A DNA stretch of 64,000 nucleotides, taken from Adenanthera pavonina. Lineage: Eukaryota; Streptophyta; Magnoliopsida; Fabales; Fabaceae. The stretch is taken from NCBI GenBank assembly GCA_026686845.1, contig JAIVEN010000024.1:5815501-5879500 (forward strand), read 5' to 3'. This document shows, in pieces, positions 10,938 through 22,335 of the stretch. Position numbers and translations under genes: made by a program. How positions within the stretch are numbered: position 1 is the first letter of the stretch; each line of letters opens with the position of its first letter. Below the pieces are notes generated by a model. It ran no database searches. It was not told the DNA's origin and saw only the letters and a list, made by a program, of their open reading frames with translations.

Positions 10938-12733
10938 GTTTTCTTCTTAGGTACCCAAATCTGCTTGGGTCCTTTTATGTCAGTAGTGTTTTCCCTAGAT
11001 ACAGATGTACCTTTGGGAACCCATTTGACCTTCCTGTCAGGTCCATTTTTCTTTATAGCACAAGAACTGGAAATATGTCCCTTTTTGTTACAGAAATGAC
11101 AGGTGGTAAAGGGACTGCTGAATTAAGAAGCAGGAAGAAAACAATGCAGATAATATTTTTGTTTTGCATGCTTTGGTTGATTATATGATTCAATCTGATG
11201 TGGCATATGATCTTTCTTTCTATTTCCATCAGCATGCATAAAATGTCTCATATATACATTCTGATTTTTCTTCCTAATCTTTTCTTTAACAGGACATGGA
11301 TTATAGCCAAGACCAGCTTTCCCTTGTGATATTCTTTGGCTCCCCATTAAGGCAAACAACATATCTTTACCTCTCATAAGCCTAGACAAGCTTTTTACTA
11401 AATATTCATTGGTTTGCTTTAGATTAGTGCATGATTTACAGCAGACAAATTCAGCAATAGGTAGAGGAGCAATTTCAGAGATGTTGCTTTGAGATTCTAG
11501 TTTGTTAATCTTTTTCTTAGCTAGTTTCAGTTCTTTAGCAACCTTAACAAACTCATCATGCAACTCATGAAATGCATCCAGTAATTCAGAATAGGAAGGT
11601 TTAGATTCATATACCTCTTCTTCTTGATCACTGCTACATGGAATTTCAGCTTCTTTAGAGGCAAGTGCCATTAGACATATGTTGGCAATTTCATCTTCTT
11701 CATCTTCTTCCTCATCTGAGCTATTGCCCCATATTGATGAGATGTAGGCTTTCTTCTTCTTGCCTTTGTCAGTAGCTTTCTTTTCTTTTTCTTGCTTCTT
11801 AAGGAATTGTGGACAAACCCATTTGATGTGTCCCTGCTTTTTGCACTCATAGCAAGTCACAGGCTCTTTTGCTTCTTTCTTGCTGTCTCTCGCTACTCCT
11901 CTCTTGAAGATTTTCTTGTTTATCTTCTTGCTGTAGAATCTTCCGAATTTTCTGACCATCATAACCAGAGTTTCTTCATCTAGCTCATCTCCATCGTCAG
12001 AATCCTCTTCCTTTTCTTTAGCAGCTTTGAGAGCAAGACCTTTCTTCTTTCTGTCTTGTCCAGCTTCCTTGAGAGCTTTTATTTTTCCTTCATATTCCTC
12101 AAGGCTGCCGAAAAGAGCTGTGACAAAAGCCATTGATTCTCCTCTGGCTTCCTCTATTGCTGTTATCTTGGGCTGCCATTCCAGAGGTAGGGCTCTGAGG
12201 ATCTTTCTAACTTTCTTTGTTTGAGTGTATTCCTTTCCCAGACTCTTTAGTTGATTCACAATGAGAGTGAATCTCTTTTGTAGCTCTTTTACAATTTTAC
12301 CTTCAGCCATTCTGAAGCTCTCATATTCTCCAATGCAGGTATTCAGTTTATTTTCCCTGACTCCAGTTGTTCCTTCATGAGCAATCTGCAGGGTGTCCCA
12401 TATTTCCTTGGCAGTGGAGCAGTGTGAGACTCTGTAGAATTCATCTTGATTCAAGGCACTGACTAAACAATGTTTTGCCTTGAAGTTCAACAAGACTCTC
12501 CTTCTGTCTTCCTCATTCCATTCAGCTTCTGGCTTTTCTCTGTACTTTCCATCATCTTCTAAAGCCATTGGGACAAAGTCTCCCTTCTGAATGACTGACC
12601 AGATGTCCAAATCGATTTACTGGAGATAGATTTGCATTCTCATCTTCCAGTAACCGTAGTGCTCTCCACTGAAGCCAGGTAGTCTGTTTGTATTGTTCCC
12701 TTTTGGTAATATGCTTTCTCCAAAGCCAGCCAT
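10934..12733 (-). pseudogene. gag: Copy A gag with extended C-terminus
   Basis: ATG at 12733 begins MAGFGESILPKGNNTNRLPG, followed by FSGEHYGYWKMRMQIYLQ. A TAA at 12617-12619 interrupts it, then the long frame continues. Landmarks: EIWDTLQIAHEGTTG and GEYESFRM (UBN2-like capsid region), zinc knuckle CYECKKQGHIKWVC at about 11857-11816, an acidic Glu/Asp-rich stretch, a probable coiled coil (ELKLAKKKINKLESQ), and CKSCTNLKQTNEYL. A TAA at 11123-11125 follows LHCFLPAS. In the same frame comes a second zinc motif (CHFCNKKGHISSSC) and the end WVPKKKT with TGA at 10934-10936; pol is in the -1 frame after it. The last two stops are shared by copies B and C, the first is not. The coiled-coil tail beyond the zinc knuckle is the Sirevirus hallmark. 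Confidence 0.9.
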
Positions 12734-12772
12734 TTTAATTCCCGAACTGTGAGATCCTTTGAATGGGAATCC

Positions 12773-12786
12773 GGGCTCTGATACCA
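12773..12786 (-). promoter_or_regulatory. Primer binding site of copy A
   Basis: Minus-strand TGGTATCAGAGCCC lies two bases inside the 5' LTR. This is the standard plant copia primer site, complementary to the 3' end of initiator tRNA-Met, and sets the orientation of the element. Confidence 0.93.
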
Positions 12787-12788
12787 TT

Positions 12789-14443
12789 TGTTAGTTAGGC
12801 TGACTTCCCAAGAGGGGGGTGAATTGGGAAGATTAAAATTTTTTGCACAAAGTGAGAATAATGAAGAAAGCAAGGAATGACAGAAAAACAGAGTATGAAG
12901 CAGTAATATAAAAGAGTAGTGATAGAGAGAAGAAAAACTTTGATATTTATCCTGGTTCGGTCTCTCCACTTGACCTACGTCCAGTCCTCAAGACACCACT
13001 TGAGATTTTCCACTATTCAGCAATAATTCAACGGGCTTCTTGCAAATGTCACAGTACAACGTCAATGCTCTGTTTTCTAAAGCTCACTCAATCACTTTCT
13101 GCACTTTCACAAAGTGCTTTACAGTCCCTTGTGATATCTCCTCACAAGTAAATCTATCTCTCAAAAGAAGATTATATTGTTTACAAATGTGAAACTCTCT
13201 TGAATAGAGTGAATATGAAAGTTGATGTACAAGTATTGAAGTAAGAGGGTAAAAGTCTTTGAGTAGAAAATTTGGCAGAATTTCAGTATATACAAAGTTT
13301 GATTTGTTACCCACAACTTCAAATGATGTTGTATTTATAGATTTAGGTCCCAACTATTCGTTAGAGACAAAATCTATCCGTTGGGGAAGTTATCCAATGG
13401 TTACTCTGAAAAACTATCCGTTAACCAACCGCATTTAATGCTTCTGACATTCTGAAATTCGAATTTCGGTTGGTCAACGGATGAATTTCGAAGGAATCGA
13501 AGGTTAAAGCTTCCAACGTTGAAGTACTGAAGTTCGTTTGTTCATGAAGTGAAATTCAAATTTTGAAACTTAGAAAATGTTTTCATGTTGTGATATACGA
13601 ATTTTGAAGAAGAAAGTTTTTCTGTTAAGTGTGAACAGTATTTTCAATTTGCTACAGTGCCCTCAAAATTCAAATTTTGGAACCTCAAAATTCGTCTGTC
13701 CGTTGCAGGCTTAAAAGGCACAGTAGTTCATTTACTTCGAAATTCAAATTTTCAAAGAGTGAAGTTCGTCTATCAGAGAGATCTCTTTTCAGACTTACTT
13801 CAGCATTCGAATTTGTAAACACTGTCCTTCGTATGTCACTATGTCATTTCAACAGACTCACAACTTTAGCTTCTGAAATTCGAATTTTCATGTTCAAAGT
13901 TCGTCTGTCAGTGAGCAGTTTTGAAACTCAATACAATCTTGATTTGAGATGAACTTTAACATTGTTTCAGACGAATTTCTTCAGTTTTCATAAATTCCAT
14001 TTTGTCTGAAATTCGAATGTTCAAAACCGAAAGTTCATCTGTTACTCAACAGCTTCTTTCAGACACTTATGAAAATTTGAATTTTGGAAAATTAAAATTC
14101 GTCTGTCAGAGAGGCATCTCTTCAGACTTATTCAGTTTTAACTCGAAATTCAAATTTCCAAAGCCAAAGTTCGAATTTCCAACATGACAGTTCAATGTAA
14201 ACTTTTCAAAGTTCGTCTGTTGGAGGGTATTTTTCAAATATTTCATAAAATCAAGTTTTTAAAACATCTTTTCATCAAATCAAAGTCTTTTACCCATACT
14301 TAAACATAACTAGTGATCCTACAACAAATCTTGCACAGATTACTCCAGAATTTCTTCACTCAAACTCTTTATGCACCTTTGATATCTTTTATTCCAAGCT
14401 CTTGAGAGTTAATTTGGAATCATCAAAACTTCTTGATTCAACA
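12789..14443 (-). repeat. Copy A 5' LTR
   Basis: 1655 bp, TG...CA ends, near-identical to the LTR at 2664-4319. Differences seen by eye are scattered single substitutions and a one-base length difference near the inner end. TATA box at 13332-13339 and the same U3 motif array at about 13450-14360. The five bases outside (14444-14448, GTTTC) repeat those before 2664. Confidence 0.95.
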
Positions 14444-14469
14444 GTTTCTTTTCCCCCCCTCTTTTTAGT

Positions 14470-15402
14470 TCATTTATGTTGCTCAAGGGTGTGTGTCTTT
14501 GATCTTTTAGGTGGAGAATGTGTCGAGGTTAGCTCACGATATTTTATGCTTAGATGGGTCTGAAAATGTTGTTCATCATGATCTTTCAAAAGTTTGATGA
14601 TGTCTAGTACCTTAGGTTGTGGAATAGACTGTATGCGAGAAGCAATGAGTGTCCATAAGTCATCAACTGGAAGATGATCTAAAAGGATTTTGACCCACAT
14701 TTGCTTAGCAAAAATTTGACCATCAAATATAAATTCTTCAAGAAAATATTCTAACACATAGAGGAATGAGCGGAGAGGTAGTATCTCATGAATGGAATCA
14801 TGAGGGAGTTTATCGACCAACGGAAGGATATCGAATGGAGACTCAATGGGAAGATATGGATCCACAATTGAATCTTCTGGCTAGACTTCCATTGCAGGTT
14901 GTCCAATTTGATGGTCATGTGGTATTGTCGGGAGACCCTCTTTTTCCTCTGATGCTTCTTTGCCTAGATCATGTGCTTCCTCAGGATCCCCTAATGGGTC
15001 CTCTTCTAGATCCTCTTCTTCCTCAGGATCCTCTTCTAGTGCTTCCTTTGGATCCTTTGACTGCTCCTTGCTGAATCCTGTGCTTCCTCAGGATCCTCCT
15101 CTAGTGCGGCATCAGGAGTGGCTATTAAATTGCTATCATTTTCATAACTTCCATAAAGATCCAGCAAGTACAAATCTAACTCGTCATCAATTAAATTCTC
15201 GGGGGGTTGTCTTGCAGGTATGCAAATGTTTCAACCAATGGTGGTAGAGCATTCATAACATTGTCTTCTAAAGTATAAGACTGGTACAATGTGGAATCTA
15301 TTGGCAATTGAACATTGGGGACAGAAAAATCAAGGAAGACTGGGAGTATATTTGACCCTTGTGACTCAAGTGCAGGAAAGGATTAGGACTTGGAGGAACT
15401 CA
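14470..15402 (-). pseudogene. Broken acidic-repeat gene of unknown function
   Basis: The minus strand from an ATG near 15401 reads MSSSKS, a TAA, then SFPALESQGSNILPVFLD and on through three stretches in different frames. The middle is a degenerate Glu/Asp/Pro repeat (ALEEDPEEA, EEDPEEEEDLEEDPLGDPEEA). The last 131 codons are open: DPYLPIESPFDILPLVDKLP onwards, ending THTLEQHK and TGA at 14470. I count two nonsense codons and two frameshifts, one at a run of six G (plus strand, near 15200). I do not recognise the family. Ser at position 2-4, the acidic repeat and the Leu-rich C-terminal part look like a real protein rather than chance. It could be a host gene or a transposon accessory gene. 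Confidence 0.5.
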
Positions 15403-17000
15403 TAATTACCTTAAAAAAAAGATTTTTAGGGGCTTTTCTTAACATTTTTTGCCATAAAATATATAAATATTACTCTAAAATAAGCAAAATATATATCATA
15501 ATGAATAACTCGAATTTAGGGATTTTTTGCAACAAATAGTGTCAAAAAATACCCTTGGACGCGCCCTTAAAAGACCATATAAAAAAATTGTTGAAAAATT
15601 CAGAAATCCGATGTTCCCCACACGTCAGGACAGTGCCATTGTGGAGGCAGAATCCGGCCACACGTGCCAGCTCTATGTGTCCTCCATGTGGCCAAAAAGC
15701 GTGCTGGTGGGCCCCATGCGCCATGTCAGCAAATTTTTTTTAAATAATATTATTTATTTATTTTTTTGGGGGGTTGGGCCAGTCTCGGTCCGGCCCATAT
15801 CCTCTTGTCCAATCCAGTTCACCTCTTCTCCTTTTTTTTTTTTTTAAGTTGGGTCACTTTCTGGTCGGCTCAACCAAAAACAAACTTTTTTTCTTGCGGC
15901 CTAGTCCACTAGATTCTTTTTTTTTTTGGGACAAAACAACTTGTCGTTTTCGCATTACACCAAAACAATATGTCGTCTGGGTCACCACTGACCTCCATCC
16001 AGGTTGACCTGACCCGGTTCATACCCGATGGCGAACTCGTGAACCCACCATCATTTTTCACTGTTTTCTCCCTCATCCGACATCCATTTGACGCAATTTT
16101 GGTGTCATTTTTCTCGTCTTGTCATTCTCTACACAATGGTGGTCTCCTTTTTGTCCAAAAAAGCATGATTTGAGTAAATCTAATTTTTTTTGAGTTTCAC
16201 CTACGAATCTACCATGATTTTTTGCTATTTTCTCCCCTGTCCCAGTGTCTGTTTGACGCGATTTCGATGGCATTTTTCTTGTTTCATCATTCTCTACATG
16301 GTGGTCTCCTTTTGTCTAAAAGGACATGATTTTAGAGAACCCAAATTTTGAGTTCACAGTATGGTATATATATATATATATATATTTTTTTTAAAGAAAA
16401 AATAAAAAATTTGAGACCCCTTACCCTGATTCCTAATTTGCATTTATAATGAGCACAGACAATATCCAAAACTATATGAGCAATCATAATAAAAATGAAG
16501 ACCAAATGCAAATATTTGAACTCAGAAAGGGTAAGTTATAATAGGCAAAAACTAAGCAATGGATATAAAATTTTTCCCAAAGATCAGAGAGGTTCTGCTG
16601 CCAATGAAGAAATATGAGAGGTAGGGGAAAAATACATACAGATCAAGGATATTCTTTCACTAAGAGAATGAAAAAGACATATACCAATAGCACTAGCGGA
16701 TGGAATAAAGTCACGCAAACTTTGTTCATTGATTCACCGCAGAAGCACTCTGAGAAAGAATTGAAAGAGAAGAGAGAGAGAAAAAATGAACTCAGAGCAA
16801 TGTCTTTTTCTCTGAGAGAACAAAACTTTTTTTAAGAGACACTTTTGTTCCCTTTCTCTTCAGATGCGCGCTCGCACGCACCCTTGATTCTCTCTGTCGT
16901 GGGAAAATTGGGATCGGGTTTAATTAACCGTTCCCTCTCTTAATCTTAAACAACAACAACAACAACAACAATAAGCCTTATTTTCATTAGGCTGGTGCTT
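15403..17000. other. Intergenic, no gene recognised; simple repeats
   Basis: A somewhat GC-richer part (15540-15730) lies upstream of the acidic-repeat pseudogene and could be its promoter region. Poly-T runs at 15828-15845 and 15918-15928, a (TA)n run at about 16363-16383, and (CAA)n at about 16951-16971 followed by AATAAGCCTTATTTTCATTAGG. A purine-rich (GAGA)n stretch lies at 16740-16785. No coding supported. Confidence 0.5.
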
Positions 17001-18300
17001 TTTATTTTTTTCCTTTACCCAACAAGGGTGGATATTATATAGTGTAGCCCAACATTATTAATAAAACTATAGTACAATATGTCACAGTAACATTTAACAT
17101 TTTTATTATCCTTACATTCATACATTAAAAGAATCCATAGATTTCTAAACATCACATTCCATGTCAACAACCTAATCACTATAACCATTACTAGTCTAAT
17201 ATATAATTGCATCATAATGCTAACCAAATTCTAAACTAGGATAACCTCTATAATCATATGATGATTCTACCAAATGCATGATCATAGTGTCAACAACATA
17301 TCATAGTTGGTTAATCAAAAGTTATATTTATAATGCTCCCAAAGGATGCAAAGGTTAGACATGGCACATTTGGCAATCCTTGGACTCAAACATGTCATGC
17401 ATCCATGTAAAATAAGAAAGCAAGCTGAAGCTTGAACTCAGGCAAAGATTCTACTTCTTTGGATCATTAGCCATCCCAGCGCTAGAGCCTTCATCTAGAA
17501 AATGGGAAATTAAAGGGGTGAGACCATTGTCCTAATAACTAAGAAATTCACATAAAGGAAATAATAGAAATCAATAAACATTTAAGCTAGGCCCAAAAGT
17601 GAAGTATGAAGTGACATATCAAATCATCAAACTAAAGATAATATTACAACAGAAACAAGTGCATGGCCATATACTAAGAAAGGATCCCCAGACCCGCCTA
17701 CTAGATCTATAGCTAGCATACTTAACGAGAGATGCGAAACTCTCGAGAGGTGCACAATTACTCCTCGTTCAATAATCCACATGATAGCAGCACATTCCCT
17801 GAGGTACACATTACTCATCATGGTTTCCGCATGATAGCTAGCATGCTCAACTGAGAGGTGTGGTTCTCCTAAGAGGTGCATATTGCTTATCATGGGTTTC
17901 TAACATTCAAGGACCAGCACACTCCTCGAGGTGCACATTGCCACTTGTATGCTAGCATATCCATATAACAATCAATTATGGGCCTCAATCAATTTAATAA
18001 TCGATTAATACATGGTCATATGCACATATCACTATTCTCAGTTTAACAATAAGCCAATAATAACATTAAAGCATAAATCAATAGTTTAGTAAAGATGGAT
18101 ATGCAAGTAATATAAATTTCTAGTTACCTTACAAGCAGAAAAACATGCACAACCATACCCATTGTTCAAGAGCTACCCAACTGGAGTAACCATACCCATT
18201 GTTCAAGAGCTACCCAACTGGAGTAAAACTGTCATGCCTTAAGAAGTACAACACACAAGTAAACAATTATTGTACTTTATTCTCAATGATTCATAACTTT
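17001..18300. other. Intergenic, possibly an LTR remnant
   Basis: No gene. Two degenerate copies of a unit of about 124 bp start at 17709 and 17833 (ATAGCTAGCAT, then GAGAGGTGC-rich sequence). The phrase GGGGTGAGACCATTGTC near 17515 and the general look resemble Ty3/gypsy LTRs, but I could not place both ends. If so, the CACTA-like element at 18304 inserted into it. Confidence 0.3.
18152..18225. repeat. Perfect 37-bp tandem duplication
   Basis: Two identical adjacent copies (18152-18188 and 18189-18225) beginning ACCATACCCATTGTTCAAGA. It lies 79 bp left of the CACTA-like element. Confidence 0.9.
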
Positions 18301-18756
18301 TCTCACTATACCAAAAAAGAAAATAGTTGGTATTTATTTTTTTACTTTTATTGGCGCTTTCAAAACACCAACTATTCTAGCGCTCATAAAAAGGGACATT
18401 TAAAGTTGGCTACAATCACTTTAGTTGGCATTTATAGCACATGCGCCATTTTAGTTGGCATTTATTATACTTCACTTTAGTTGGTGTTTGTAGCACAAAC
18501 GCCAACTTTTTTTTAAATAAAAAATGTAGGCTTTTGTTGGCAAAAGCCAGTATTTTTCTTTTTAAAATACAATTATATATATTCTATGGATATTCTATTG
18601 AAACCTTTAACAGAAAGCATATATTAAAATAAAATTATACATTATAGCTATTGATCATTGACAATTCAATTTCAGTTAAAGCAATTACATTAAAATTTTG
18701 AGGAAAAAACTGTCCCCTAAAAGTTAATAAATCTAACAAATTCACTGAAACCAATT

Positions 18757-18903
18757 CTATAAAGTTATACCAACTTCAATTTCTCTACAGTAAGATTCAT
18801 CTACAACAATCACCCTATACTCATGAGGATGTAGCTCAGCTTTTCCATTCTCTGCTCCTATAGCCAACAATTCCTTCACATATATTTTGCCACCACATAC
18901 AAT
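18757..18903 (-). pseudogene. Unidentified coding fragment inside the CACTA-like element
   Basis: An open minus-strand stretch of about 48 codons begins right after a TGA and reads IVCGGKIYVKELLAIGAENG, then KAELHPHEYRVIVVDESYCR, ending EIEVGITL and TAG at 18757-18759. The amino acid composition (charged residues, IVVDE strand-like core) looks protein-like in an otherwise AT-rich noncoding setting. I do not recognise the family. It may be a terminal exon captured by the transposon. Confidence 0.4.
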
Positions 18904-20646
18904 TCATTCTATATCATTAACAATATCATCACTATAACAACATAAATAGCTGCATATGATAATTGAAAAGGAGGAGAATTATAATCAATGGTCTAGAATT
19001 GGTTTATAGAAAATATATGCTGCTCAAGTGTACCATGACTTCCAAACTGCAAATAACAATGAATATGTTAATTAGCTAGGAATCAAAATTTCTCTGCTCC
19101 AGTTAATTAACCTTAAAGAATAAAAACTAACACATGAAATTTGATGCTGAAGTATTGTTAACTCATCTTTGAATTTTACATGTAAATTAAACATTATGGT
19201 TAAGTTATGCTAAAATGTGGTTTCTTAGAGGGAAACATTTTCCAGTTCATTTACCTTTAGAGATAGAGCAACCTTGAAAAACAAAATGGTTCAATGGAAG
19301 TGTAGATTTATTAGTTGAGAAAAGGTAAAATGAAAACTTGCATACCTAAAAAATAAAAGCACGAAAATCTTGTACAAGATCACAAACAAGAGTGGCATTA
19401 CTAGCAGAAAATTTTCTTTTTTCTAATTATGAAGAAAACTAATCTCAAACCTGGATCATTCAAGTGAGATAGTAACTAATTCAATGTACAACAAGACTCT
19501 TTCCTTGCAAAACAAAAAGTAGCCATGAAAATTTTCTGAATCCTCCAAAGTAAACATAAAATGACTTTTTGTTCAATAGGTTGATTGGGCTAGGCAACCA
19601 AAATCCAAACACCCAAACATGTGATGTGGAATTGCTAAAGAAATGTTATTTCATAGAAGAAGACAAAGATAGATACCATCATTACCTCTTAAAGTATCAA
19701 CAACCATGGCTTCACAGCACAGCTTGCTTTTGATGGATTATTCTCCATTTTCTACACATTCTTCTATTGAAAAGAACAAGGTTAAGAACAATCTGCCTAT
19801 AGCATGAAATCCATAATCTAGTGGGAGTAACAAGCATAAATATATATTTCAATAATCAGTTATGAAAGAATTAATTAGTAGTAATATGCTAATAATAGGC
19901 TGTGACATGGAAAGGTTTGGCAATGACTGTGAGAAAATGTTTATTACCAGTACCTGGTATATAATTCTAACATCAACCCACGTGACTTGGTTCCTCTTGC
20001 AAACAAAAAAAAATTCATTTGCAAACCAAAACATGTAATAACTATTAATATTATACATTGACAAATAATCAAAGAATTAACTAGTAGAGAAATAGTAATA
20101 GATACAAGCATACCATAATAACCAATAGCTATTATATTGACTAAAACTTTTGGCCGAATATCATTTGGTGCACTATTTATGAATTCTACAACCTTTACTT
20201 AGGGCTGAAGGGTCAGATGAAGAATAGGCATTTAAAAATCTAAATACATCTTGATTCTTTTGGTATGCACATGTCAAAAAGTAAGATATATGTATTCATT
20301 GTTTTCATAAGAGAAATTGAATGCTGGCCTTTGAGGTATCAATGAAGGATTCAATTTCTCTGTGGAGTGGCATCATTGTTATGCATAAAGAGACTGAGAC
20401 AAAGGTGGGTATATCAGTCTCTTTGTGTGTAGTAGAGAACCAAAACGCAAAAATATACCTTGAATTCAACCAACACATGTTCAGATTTGTTGCCAAGTTC
20501 TCAAAGTTCATGAAAATGTTTGTCACATGTTCATAATATGTCCTAGTAATTCACAATGTACAAATATTGTAGATTTGGCAAAAAAACAAAAAAATAATAT
20601 TGTAGAAGCTATAGGTTGTAGCTCACTTGGGTTGCATTTTACATTC

Positions 20647-21233
20647 TCCTACTAATGCCACTTGGTTGTTGTAGAACCTTTGAATGAAATCAAAGTATTA
20701 TAAAATACATTCACCTTCCCTATGTTTTATAAAATACACTCAACACATCTTGTTTTAGCTAACAAAGTTTATATCTTATGCAGTTTTCTTTCTAGAAACA
20801 TTCAGTCTCAATAGCCTAATTTTAATTCACTGTACAAATCAATAAAAGGCTTAGGGATCCTCTAAATTTCCTACTTTTCAGCATAAAGTTCCTAGCATCT
20901 CAACTTCAATCCCCTTTTTTTAATATGAATTGTTTAATTCTATTTCTATGTTCACATTTTAAAAAAAATAACTGAGATTCAATGATTGAGATGCTGGAAA
21001 CTTTATGTTGTAAAGTTCTCAAGGAAATTTTAGGGATCCTCATTCTTAAAAGTCGAAGTCAATGCTTATAAGAACTTAAAGAAAGTTTAATTTAATATTC
21101 TAAAACTAGAGGGGTTGTGACTGAATATCTTAGAAATTTTGGAGGAGCTGTCTGTAATTTACCTTGATGAATTGAACATCACTTGAGAAGAATCAATGAC
21201 CTCATGTCCTACTAATGCCACTTGGTTGTTGTA
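20647..21233. repeat. Pair of 27-bp direct repeats inside the CACTA-like element
   Basis: The sequence TCCTACTAATGCCACTTGGT plus seven further bases occurs at 20647-20673 and again at 21207-21233, 560 bp apart. They bracket the hairpin at 20853-21039. No coding. Confidence 0.75.
20853..21039. repeat. MITE-like inverted repeat
   Basis: The left arm 20853-20904 (GGGATCCTCTAAATTTCCTA... CATAAAGTTCCTAGCATCTCAAC) is repeated in inverted, imperfect form at about 20983-21039 (GAGATGCTGGAAACTTTATG ... GAAATTTTAGGGATCC), with a loop of about 80 bp. The size and structure fit a small non-autonomous transposon nested in the larger one; no clear target duplication found. Confidence 0.5.
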
Positions 21234-22335
21234 TACCTTCGTAAGATATAACTAAACAAAATAAGCCACATGAACTCTTTTAGTCCCTTTGACAAGCCTA
21301 ACTTGCAGAGGTAGAAAAACAATTTTATTCAATAATCAATATCATCACAAAAGTCTAATGGAAAGATCATAAAAAAAAGTTAGGAACAATTTTGTGGGCA
21401 TAAAACAAAATAAATCATACTTCATAACCTATCTTTCGATCATCTCCTTCACTACTTGATATAAAGTGGGTCTAGCATGATAAAATAACTAAATAGTGAC
21501 TATCCACACAGTTACTATTAGAATTGAAAAAAATGACTTACTATCAGAACATTGCAAACTGCTACCATTAGTAACACACTTGGCATTTCCACTACAGTTA
21601 AAGATGCACCATAAATTTACAATAGTAGAAAAATATAAACATCACAACTAGATCTAAGGCCAAAGAATTATATATATGAGGGATTAGGGAGAGAGACATA
21701 CACACAATTATTAGGAGAAGTAGATCAATCCTATCCTCCATCTTCAATACAATGGTAGGATATGAGGCATAATTTGGTAGATGTCCTCCATGAGGATTGT
21801 TATGGACACATCTTGAGTGTCTTCCATCCCTCATTTTGATCATGAAGCCATCAATTCTACTCTTTACCTAAACTACATAGCACAATCATAGAAGAAATGT
21901 ACTTGATAAGATGCAAATAGCTTTTCTAACATTTACTTTTTATAAGGGGAAGGGGGTGTAGTTCAAGTCTAATTCTCCACACCACAATCATAAATTATTT
22001 GCATGCAATGCAATGGAAAGATAGAAAGAATGATGGAGTATTTAAAAAAAAAAAAGAAGAAGGGGATTTCACACATACTCTCATTCCTTGTCACTCCAAC
22101 TTAATTAAACATAGATAGGAAGCTTTTTAGAATTTAAAATAAAAATCTTGTGAGAACTAATTGTCTCCCCTTCACCAATCATAACCACTCAAGCGAAGGT
22201 AGCCTACATGCTATATATTATGTATGTATATCTCTTAATCATTGTAGAAAGGGAAGGAGATATATCATAAATTTACATTGCATAGCCTCATCATAGTGTT
22301 CACGAGGGAAATGATTATGTTAATTATATCTCACC

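Larger units (their letters stand above)
2664..14443 (-). mobile_element. Copy A: full-length Sirevirus-type Ty1/copia retrotransposon
   Basis: Two near-identical LTRs (2664-4319 and 12789-14443), both starting TG and ending CA, bound an internal region with primer site, gag, pol, an envelope-like gene and polypurine tract in the order expected for the minus strand. The five bases before 2664 and after 14443 are both GTTTC, a perfect target-site duplication, so both boundaries are firm. Size (11.8 kb), long LTRs, a Gag with an extended coiled-coil tail beyond the zinc knuckle, and a third gene between pol and the 3' LTR are traits of the plant Sirevirus genus. By eye the LTRs differ at roughly two dozen positions, indicating a fairly recent insertion. 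All genes nevertheless carry stops, so the copy is not autonomous. Confidence 0.95.

Noticed and set aside
10921..10945. Possible intron acceptor TTTTGCAG at the gag-pol junction
   Set aside because: Kept only as an alternative within the frame-switch finding; no matching donor could be identified by eye, and B has lost the site (TTTTTTAG).
14766..15247. Plus-strand frames rich in Pro, Leu and Ser opposite the acidic-repeat pseudogene
   Set aside because: They are antisense shadows of the Glu/Asp/Pro repeat; the minus-strand reading has better protein-like composition.
16614..16835. Plus-strand frame with Lys/Glu-rich end
   Set aside because: It is a translation of a (GA)n purine tract.
20305..20536. 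Overlapping open frames on both strands near 20.4 kb
   Set aside because: They arise from short local inverted repeats (AAAGAGACTGA/TCAGTCTCTTT and GAGAAATTGAA/TTCAATTTCTC), with no homology recognised.
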